64,000 nucleotides of DNA from Meghimatium bilineatum. Its lineage: Eukaryota; Mollusca; Gastropoda; Stylommatophora; Philomycidae. The stretch covers positions 41,092,761 through 41,156,760 of the forward strand of contig CM067306.1 in the NCBI GenBank assembly GCA_034231615.1, written 5' to 3'. The notes under the pieces are model-generated. The model was not told the DNA's origin and did not search any database. It was given only the letters and a program-made list of their open reading frames with translations. Numbering within the stretch: position 1 is the stretch's first letter; the number at the start of each line of letters is the position of its first letter. Shown here piece by piece: positions 50,001 through 61,369 of this stretch. The translations under genes and the position numbers were made by a program.

Positions 50001-53000
50001 GTAGAAGTGTGTGGCCACAGGAGTGGGTGTTCTGTGCTTGATCAATGTAAATCAATGTAAAACTCTTTAATTTTCTGATAAGTATTTTAAATTTGCTCAC
50101 CAACTAGGTCAATGTGACACCTAATTTGTACACACATACAGGAAAAATTAAGCACCAATCCATCAAACAAAACATACTGAAACAACAAAAATATTATTAC
50201 AAATTTTAAAAGTTGCAAGTAAACTCAAGCAAACACCCAACTTTCTGTTTCTTCACAATTGTGTCAGAACTTTAGAGATTATTTTTTAAAAACTGTTAAG
50301 GTTATGATTAGAAGTTACAACTTAAGGGCTAAGACATGTTTTGTTTTTCCTCAGTTGGAAAAGTCCTGGAAAGCAGTTTCAGATCGCAGTAGCAAAAATT
50401 CAATACCACCATCACCAAATTCACTATCATCAGGTGCTTCTTCACAACAGCTGCCTCCACCATCACCAACAATAACCTCAAAATCAGCAAAATTATCGTC
50501 AGCCAGTTTAACCCCCCAAACACCATTCACCATTAAGACAGAGGATTTCTTTAATTGTAAGTGTAAATCACTTTCTTTCCTGTCCTTTCTAATTGTTTCT
50601 TAACACTTTCTTTCCTGTCCTTTCTAGTTGTTTCTCAACACTTTCTTTCCTGTCCTTTCTAATTGTTTCTTAACACTTTCTTTCCTGTCCTTTCTAATTG
50701 TTTCTTAACACTTTCTTTCCTGTCCTTTCTAGTTGTTTCTTAACACTTTCTTTCCTGTCCTTTCTAATTGTTTCTCAACACTTTCTTTCCTGTCCTTTCT
50801 AGTTGTTTCTCAACACTTTCTTTCCTGTCCTTTCTAGTTGTTTCTTAACACTTTCTTTCCTGTCCTTTCTAATTGTTTCTTAACACTTTCTTTCCTGTCC
50901 TTTCTAATTGTTTCTTAACACTTTCTTTCCTGTCCTTTCTAGTTGTTTCTTAACACTTTCTTTCCTGTCCTTTCTAATTGTTTCTCAACACTTTCTTTCC
51001 TGTCCTTTCTAGTTGTTTCTCAACACTTTCTTTCCTGTCCTTTCTAGTTGTTTCTCAACACTTTCTTTCCTGTCCTTTCTAGTTGTTTCTCAACACTTTC
51101 TTTCCTGTCCTTTCTAGTTGTTTCTTAACACTTTCTTTCCTGTCCTTTCTAATTGTTTCTTAACACTTTCTTTCCTGTCCTTTCTAATTGTTTCTCAACA
51201 CTTTCTTTCCTGTCCTTTCTAATTGTTTCTTAACACTTTTTTTCCTGCCCTTTCTAGTTGTTCTTAAAACTTTCTTTCCTGTCTTTTCTAGTTGTTTCTT
51301 GAAACACAGGTTGTTCTTTACTTACTGCTCAAGTACTCAGTGATAGTAATTCCTATTTCTATTTAAAAAATACTATGCTAGCAACTATTAAAAATTTTTA
51401 AATGCATGAAAAATGTGATTTATTTTCGCATTTATCGATTTTTCCATCAACAGCAAGCACTAAAGATAAAATTAAAAACTCACTGATAAAGAAACACATT
51501 ATATTTAATGAAATGTATCTAAAGCCAGGGTTGCTATCATTCGTGAAGCAGGTACAGAGGGACAAGACATTTCATATTATCAAACTGATATATTGACATG
51601 ATCACATGTTTTTACCACTGCCTCCATATTACTCATACTTAAATCTAATAGAATGTATTTGGGCACATGTGAAAAGCTGGTAACAGATGAAAATACAACC
51701 TTCAAATGAAGAAATATAATAGAAATTGGTTTATATAGATACATATTTGTGTACTAAATGTGAGGAAATGTGTTATACAAGAAGAGAAATATTTTAGAAA
51801 GGATGGTATGTCATTGGTTCACACAAGATCAGTAATACACATTTCAGTATCCTGATTCTAAATTTGATTATAAAACCACTTAATGTGTGCAGTACAGTAA
51901 TTTTGTTCACATAAAGCACTTATCTATTTTTAATAAAGGTCCTTTTCAGGATCACCCCCATAAATGGGAAGGATGTCTAAATTCTGGTTATACTAGATCA
52001 CTATTTGCTCCATCTTCTATTTCTGTTTGTGAATAAAGTCATATCCCTTTTACATCCTGCAATCGCATGCAAAGTAAGAACTTCAGTAAAGTTTGTGAGT
52101 ACATCAGCAACCGTAATAAGATTTCCTAGTGCAATTACTCATTACATGTTCTTTAGTTATTAAAGGTGAAACCCATATTCAAGAAAACTGACAATACATA
52201 TATAAGAAGGCTTATGCACTTCTATCAAATGGTGAAACTAGTGTAAAATGCTTTTTTCAGGGATTACATTATTTGATTATTTGTTAAATTCAGAGATTGT
52301 ATAAATTGTGATATTTTAAGTGTTCATCCAAGGATGAAACTATGACAGGTCCTGCAAACCTGTAGGGAATTTGACTGTTCATAGAAATCTGCTCTAGATA
52401 TTATCAAGAACTTAAGAAAATCTATCAGTGATCGGAATAAGAACAGTTTACGGGGCATAAGTATCAATTCGCCATCAAACAACACAATGACAGTTAAAAT
52501 AAATACATGGAACATCTGTGGCATAAAGAATGAGAAATAGTTGAGTTTATGATTAAACACAAGATTTCCATAATTGAAATAGCAGATAGTAGAAAGAAAG
52601 GTACAAATACGAAGCTAGCCCACAACTATGTATTATTCTGGAGTGATGTTAAAGTAGATACAAAACTATGCACGGAGTAGGATTCATTATCAATCCAGAA
52701 ATGGCTAAGACCATAAACAAAATAGAATTCATACCAGAAAGGATAATAGTCATGCAACTTGTAGGAAAAATTGAAAAAAATTATTCTCATACAAACATAT
52801 GCACCCACAAATGATGCATACACCATATAAGAAAAATACTTCGACTTGCTGTCAGATATCATCGGACAGATTCCAAGTAAAAAATTACTTAGTTATGCTG
52901 GATTTTAGAGAAATGAAAGAACCTATGTGGTTCCTTCTTACAAAATAATTTAATCCAACTCTTATCTTTTGTACATTACCGACTCTTGTAATGGGAGTCC

Positions 53001-56000
53001 TTAACAGTCATGTAGAACAGAGACAAACACCCCGGGAAAACCAACTAGGTGCATTTACAGATAACAACAGAGATTGCAACTAATTGGACAACACATATTA
53101 GAGATCTGTGCAGAACACAGGGTTTACATCATCAACAGTTTCTATGAGTATAAAAAGAGTAAACTACATACATGGTATAAATGGAACAATCCGAATCAAT
53201 CTGCTCAGGTAGATTTCAGGCAGGAAAACACAATGTTAGAAATGCCATGGTCATTCCCAACACTACAGTAACTCATGGACTAACTAAATAACAAGAGAGA
53301 AAGCTTCAATCAATCAATCAATAAACCCGTAACCCTTCAGGGTCGTAGGGGCTAACACATTGGAGGCTTCAGAGAGAAAGCTTACTACATGTGAAATCAG
53401 GTGTCTAAGAAAAACAGCAAACAGAACAAGAAGAGATCATGTGACAAATGAGGAGATTACAATAACTGTTGGAATAAAATCATTTGTAAAATATATTGAA
53501 AAACATAAACCGAAATGGTTCACGATTGAGAATGAATGAACCCTTGTTGGCAGCAGCAAGAGCATACAACATGAAAATGGCAACAGTAAGAGGAAGACCA
53601 AGATGGATTGAAGGAGTTACTAACATTCTGACATGACAAAATTACTGCATATCAAGCGACCAATGTTCCATAGCCCGAAAACCGATCGTCATTCAATCCT
53701 GCGATGCCTCACAACAAAAGCAGAGAAAATACAATAGATAGATAGACATTATTTGATCACCTACAAACATAAACATATGCACATACAAAAACAAACATGC
53801 AGCTGTGATAAATATGCAATACCTGCATAATGTAAAATCATAAGGTCATGCTAAATCTAAAATCGCATGCACAATTTAATTCCATTCCAATAACTTGTTA
53901 TTGAAATAGGAGCAAGCATTTTGAAGCACACTATAGATCAAACTTACCATCTATGTATTATTTGATCTATTCCTTCTTAAGAAATACTAGATTCAACTGA
54001 CCTTCTGTGTATTTTTGGACAAATATTTTCCAGACACAAAATATTAGATACAAATGCAGAGTGTATAGTATGACAACATCCAGTATTAGAATGGAGATTG
54101 AAACAGTTATGGCTGCTCTAAACTGGGTCTCTGAAATTGTGACAAAAAGGGGTCGTTATTGTTTCAGACTTTTAATACATGATCTAAAATATTCAGAATC
54201 CATGAGTGGATGGGAGCATATTGGGATTATTCACACCTGGAGGAACTTACATGGATAATCTGCCTTAGTTATGCTGGATTTAAGAGAAATGAATGAACCT
54301 ATGTGATTCCTTCTTACAAAATAACTAGACCCAACTGTTATCTTTTGCGCATTACCTGACTGTTGCAGGTTGCGAGCAAGCAAATTGCCATCGATCATGA
54401 TGACCTTGAGGTAGTTGACCACTTTACAGGTAGTTGATATCTAGGATCCTCAGTCAACAATAAATTGTTCCTGGATCAGGAAATAAACATCAGGATTGGC
54501 AAGTCATCTATAACAATGCACAGGCTAACAAATAGGGTTTGGGGAAACAGAAAATTAACTATAAAAACTAAACTTCTGGTTTACCAGACATGTGTACTCA
54601 GAACCTTCCTCTAAAGCAGTGAAACATGGTCAAACTATATGTACCAGGAGAGACAACAAAATCTTTCACATGTGGAGCCTTCATATAATTCTTGAAGGTA
54701 GGACACAGTCACTAACACTGATGTATTGGAAAGAACAAGCAATACCACAGTTTTTTCACATGCTCAGTCTGCTCAGACTTCGATGATTGGGACACACTAG
54801 GAGAATGGAAGATGGCATAATACCAAAAGATCTATTTTATGGAGAATTACAGTCTATGAAAAGATCTAAGTGTCTATCTCTACTTCGGTACAAAGACGTA
54901 TGCGAACATAATATGTATGATACAGGCATTGATACAGAATCATGGGAACAGGATGCCTTTGATCGTGTTGTATGAAAGGGAAATATCAGGAATGGTATAA
55001 AGACAAAATTGAAAGTGATAGAAGGTGGTTCAAGGGTTGTATGTCTAAAAAGACACACAACAGCAAACAATGGTACAAGTGGGCCTGTGATTCCTTGTAC
55101 TTACTGTGAAAGACTCTTTTGTGGCTCTTATTGGTCTTTTGAATCACATTCATCACCATGAGTTGTAGATTATATTTCTTATAGCACAACAATAATAGTA
55201 TCACTTGGAAAGACGGAAAAGTGCATATCACTACTATTACCTGACTGATTTCTTCTCACCAAATAGCAAGATCCATCTTTTATCTGCGTACTGCCTGACT
55301 GATTCCTTCTCATAGAATAACTAGATTCCTTATATTATTTATGTGATAATAATTGTTTGAAAAAAGAATTTTTATACATGTTTTCATACCATATTATTGG
55401 TGTTGCATAATTTGTGTGATTTCTTCCTAGTCTCAGGTGCTGTAAATGGCAACAACTTTCCTAATGACTCCAGCCTTATTAATGCAGCAACAGCAGCGGT
55501 GCCTTCTACAGTAGTGATTTCCATGATCCCTGAACTACGTATTATAGAGTCATCATCAGCAGCAGGACCGACACCAGCAACTCCAGGACTATCATCGAAG
55601 GATTTAACTACATTAGTAGGGGAAGGTAAGATTATTTATCACTAAATTAGTAAGGGAAGGTAAGATCACGTATCACTACATTAGTAAGGGAAGGTAAGAT
55701 CACGTATCACTACATTAGTAAGGGAAGGTAAGATCACGTATCACTACATTAGTAAGGGAAGGTAAGATCACTTATCACTAAATTAGTAAGGGAAGGTAAG
55801 ATCACGTATCACTACATTAGTAAGGGAAGGTAAGATCACGTATCACTACATTAGTAAGGGAAGGTAAGATCACGTATCACTACATTAGTAAGAGAGAGTA
55901 AACAACACTAAAGTCCTAGTAGATGACATATGTAGATCTCACTATTGGCCTCACAAACCAACCATTATACAACACTAAACTCTGTGTCAAAACATAGACA

Positions 56001-59000
56001 TACATGCATGTTTCAATGACTGCACCAAGGCGTTCATAAGTGTATGACATCACCAATTATGAAAAATTATGGTCGACATTGGATTCACAGAACATCTCAC
56101 ATATTTAATCGTAAAGCTGTATCACGCGCAAGAAGCAGCATTAAAATTGTATGGAACAATATCAATGGTTTAATTTACAGAAAGGAGTAAGACAACGATG
56201 CACACTGTCACTTATGGTTCAACATCTACACTGAAAATATAAAGTGAAATGTAAAAGACGATATGATGCTTGCTGACCTCCAACCTCTTACCGTCAGCAG
56301 ATCCCAGAAATGAGATATGCTGACGACACAGTTCTCTTAACAATTGGAGATGATCTAAAGCAAATGTTACTATAAACAACAAAACTACAGTGAAGCCCAA
56401 AACCTGTTCTTAAATTTAGACAACGGATAAAGTGAAGGTGCAACCAAAGATAATAATTGACAATTTCGAACTAGAGTGCTAACAAATTTCCAGTCTTTGG
56501 GCACAAACATAAATAGCTCAGGTCACTGCACTGTAGATATCAAAAGAAGAATTGCAGTGGCGACATTGAAAAATGCCCAAATGAAAAATATTTGTTACGG
56601 TATTGGCAGCATAGCCAAACTATGCATGATCAGAACATGTGTATTTCCAGTTATAAGGTTTAAGACATGGATATTAAATAAAACAGTAGCAAAAAGAATC
56701 ACTGCTTTCAAAATTAGATACTAGAGAAGAATTGTATGTATACCATGGGCAGCTAAAAAACAAATCAAGAAGGTAAATAAACATTGAAGAGGGCTGGCTC
56801 TTTAACAACTTCATAACAAGAAAGCTGAGTTTTTTTGGTCATATAAAGAAATGTAACAGTTTGGAAAGATTAATAGCCGAAGGCAGAGTTAACAGCAATA
56901 GAAGAAGAGGTTGATCTAAGACGGCGATCATTCAGTGATATATCAGATTGTTTAAACTCTGGCTGTGGCAGCTCAACTTGCCAAGAATCGCAGAGTGTTT
57001 AGAGAATCCATAAGGAAGACAACATTCTGGAAACAATATGTCACAGGATAATTAAACTCTCAGTAGATGACATATGAAAAGTATGTAGATCTCACTATTG
57101 TCCTATCAAACCAACCATTAAACAACAGTAAGAGCTCAATTAACACTCGCTAATTCCAATACGAATTATTCACCACATCCATAGAAAATCCATAGAAAAC
57201 AAACCAGGAGGTGTTACGAACAATTAACGTCCAGGAAGGCTGGATTCTTAACACTATATTAAAGAAAAAGCTAGCTTTTTTTGGTCATATTAAGAGACAC
57301 AACGGCATGGAGAGAGTGTTAATGGAGGGGATGATAGAAGGCAACAGGGGCAAAGGCCGACCAAGACGCTGTTGGACAAAAGACATTCAAGAATGCCTGT
57401 GCATGACACTGGAAGATGCAGGGCAACTTGCTCAAGACCGCAGAGAATTCAAGAGATCCATAGGAAAGACTACGTTCTGGAAAGAATATGTCACTTGATG
57501 ATGATGAAGAGCTCAATAGATGACATGCCAATGTAGTGAGAATTTCTTCTTCTGAAAGTTCTACAGCATTAGATATGTTTCCTTTTGAGGTGTTATTCAG
57601 AGAACCTAGCATTGCTTATCACATTGTGGGAACCAGATGAACTTCAGCTGTTTGTCATATTTGCCAACATGTACATGGTACCCTAGCTATGAACAGATGG
57701 CACATTTAGTGTGGGGAAAATCAACTGTGCAAAACATGACAATTCCCTGGGAGAGTAAAAAATCAGTCAAACATGTTAGTTCTGTATAATTGGAGAGCTC
57801 CCCTGGATGGTGGGGAATACATAGCTGGCTTCCCCACCCATCCCAGTGACAGTGGTCCTGTTTGGGTTGATCTGAACACCTCTGAAAGATAGAAAGGGAT
57901 TACAGCAGAAAAATGATGACAAATCTACATGTTGCAGAGCGGTAGGAATGCCACATCATTATGACTGACTGTTCCAATTTCTTATTTGTAGTGAGAGTGT
58001 ATATTTCTTTTCTTTGTTCTCATGAGGTTTACCTTGGTTTTTATTTTTCATGATGCTAGGAATAGAGGACACTGCTGATGGATGGTTTCAAGATCTTAAA
58101 GGGGCAACAAGAAGATGGTTATCCACATCATCCTTCACACCACTGGCCCTACCTTTGTGAGTATTTATCAACATCATCCTTCACACCACTGGCCCTACCT
58201 TTGTGAGTATTTATCAACATCATCCTTCACACCACTGGCCCTACCTTTGTGAGTATTTATCAACATCATCCTTCACACCACTGGCCCTACCTTTGTAAGT
58301 AATTATGGGCATCATATTTCACACCACTTGCCCTATCTTGGTGAGTATTTATCAACATCATCCTTCACACCACTGGCCCTACCTTTGTGAGTATTTATCA
58401 ACATCATCCTTCACACCACTGGCCCTACCTTTGTGAGTATTTATCAACATCATCCTTCACACCACTGGCCCTACCTTTGTGAGTATTTATCAACATCATC
58501 CTTCACACCACTGGCCCTACCTTTGTAAGTAATTATGGGCATCATATTTCACACCACTTGCCCTATCTTGGTGAGTATTTATCAACATCATCCATCACAC
58601 CATTTGCTCTAACTTTGTAAGTAATTATGGGCATCATATTTCACACCACTTGCCCTATCTTTGTGAGTATTTATCAACATCATCCATCTCTTCATTTGCC
58701 CTACCTTTGTAAATAATTATGGGCATCATATTTCACACCACTTGCCCTATCTTTGTGAGTATTTATCAACATCATCCATCACATCATTTGCCCTACCTTT
58801 GTAAGTAATTATGGGCATCATATTTCACACCACTTGCCCTACCTTTGTGAATAGTTATGGGCATCATATTTCATACCACTTGCCCTACCTTTGTGAGTAG
58901 TCATCGACATCATCCTTCTTACCACTTTCCCTACCTTTGTGAGTAGACATTGATAAACCTTACACCTGTCACAGTTATGGACATGTCATGACACTGACAG

Positions 59001-61331
59001 CTTAGTTTTCTGAATCTATCAATCATCTTCTTTATGCTTTTGCAGTCATGCATCACAGAATGGAACTATTTAGACTGTGGTACTTTTTGTCTCACGTGTC
59101 CACATAAGGACTTGCTGATCAGTCTGTTTTCATCTAGTCTAAGAACATGTCCCAGGTATTTCCATCTGTGATTTCTTATAACATTTGAAACATATTCTTG
59201 GTGTGTTTTCTTTCTTAGGTCACTGTTTTTGACAAAATTACTCCATTTTATGTTCAATAATTTTCAGAGACATTTGTTTTCAAAGATGTTTAGCTTTTGG
59301 TCCATTCAATGTGTTGATTTCCAGCTTTCACTGCCATAAGTGAATGGTGGAATAACACAGGAGTTAAATAGTTTTAAAAATAGTTTTAACTTGGTGTTTC
59401 TTACTATGTCTTTGTATTTCCAGAAGCTCGTTAGTTTAGTGAATGTGCTTGCTGTGACTGCTACGCATGTAAAAGTTGAAACATTGCTACAGTGACAAAT
59501 ATGGGTTGGAAATGACTACAATCTTTTGATAAGTCGTGAGACTAAAGTAGTCATAGGCAAAGCTTGTTATTGTTACTGTTACAGACAGGCCTTGTCACTG
59601 TTCATCACCACCAAATCTTGATAGCTGGATAAGGTCCACAGCCTGCACACTTATTTGGTGGGCATGTGAGCAAATGCAGACAACTATATGAAGTCCTTGA
59701 CAAATTTGAAATGTATATGTTTCTTTGATTTATCCCAGTGAGCCATGTGAACATCATACTCTGCCTTTATGTGAGAAGGTGCCTGTGGCTGTCTATGACC
59801 ACGAACCAAGTTCTATCATAGCATATGCCTTAAGGTTGGTACATTGTGTTTTCTTGTGGAATTCTAGTGTAAACTGTTATTGGATTTTTTTGTATTGTCT
59901 GTAACCTAGGCATTACGAACTGTAGAGCTCTTGTATTCTTTTTTGTGAAATTTTAGGGAGATGTGGGGTCTCCTTTAGAGCTTTATTTCATACATAGAAA
60001 ATTAAAACTGCTTTGAGAAGTCTCCAACTCAGGAGGGGTAAATTCTTACTTAACTGACTTTCTTATCTGTTCATTCTCAAACATCTGCATATTAGAAGAA
60101 TGTAATCCAGAGAACGGAATGTATTGTGCCATGGTTTACAGTGGTATCTGCACCCATCAGCCTGACACATCCAACTTCAGCATTGCTTCTGGGTAACTTT
60201 TACGCTCATGGGATGGGGCAGCTAACTCGACACGAAGACCTCCTTGGCTGCCTCATATGAAATGTGTGGTAGGTAACAGTGTTGCTATATTGTGCACACC
60301 TTTCAACCTCTGGAAACACACAACTGATTCTCATGCTGAAAGTAATTAGATGCTTCGTCGTGTTCTCGCTCTCTCACTATGTGACGTGCCCTTTACAGAA
60401 CATTGTCATCACTGCCACTCTGTAAGCATCTTGGTTCTGTGCGAGCTGCCCAGCCTCTTCCTGTGTCATGTTCAGAAGGTCTTTGATATCCTGTGTTCAT
60501 CATAGTTTTTGTTTGGCTCTTGTTCTCATTCCTGTAACTTTTCCCTCCATGATTAATCTTTCTAAACCATTGTGTCTCTTTATATGTTAGAAATATGTTA
60601 GCTTACATTTTTGGGATAGTTTGAGAAGCCCATTACTTCTACGTTCAGAGTTTTGCGGAATCTGAGTTGATCTGTCTTTCTGTCCATTATATTCTTAGGA
60701 CCTTTTTGTAACATTTAATTTCAAATGCCGATATTTTCCTCGGATCCAGTATATGCAGCGATGGTAAATGCAAAGCAGAACTAAAAATAAGGCTGGAGAT
60801 GGCTTTAGCGTCATTGTCAAGGCTAACTGTGATTTGGAAAAGCAACATCAGTGTTGGAGTGAAAATCAAACTGTATAGGTCGCTGGTGCTTTATGTTGTG
60901 TTGTATGGTTGTGAGAGTTGGACACTCACTGCGGACATGGAGAGAAGATTACAGGCTTTCGAGTATAAATGCTACAGAAGAATTCTACGAATTTCCTATA
61001 GGGAACATAAGACCAATGTGTACGTAAGAAATAAAGTAGAGATGTGTGCAGGTGTCCAGGAGCCATTGCTTTCAATAGTGAAACGACGAAAACTAGCATG
61101 GTTCGGACATGTATGCAGGCACGATTCCTTGTCAAAAACAATACTGCAGGGAACTGTCGAGGGTGGAAGAAGCAGAGGAGGACAAATAAAGACATGGACA
61201 GACAACATCAAGGAATGGACAGGGCTAGATATTTCCACACTCATCCGCATCGCTGACGATAGAATTCGCTGGAGGACTCTGTGTGCTGAAGCATCCAATG
61301 TGGTACCCCTACGACCCTGAAGGGTTATGGG

Positions 61332-61369
<38 letters not shown>

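Noticed and set aside
50557..51290. Regular array resembling a CRISPR
   Set aside because: Units are contiguous repeats with no unique spacers, in an animal intron. It is a minisatellite. The same applies to 29494-29860 and 58110-58955.
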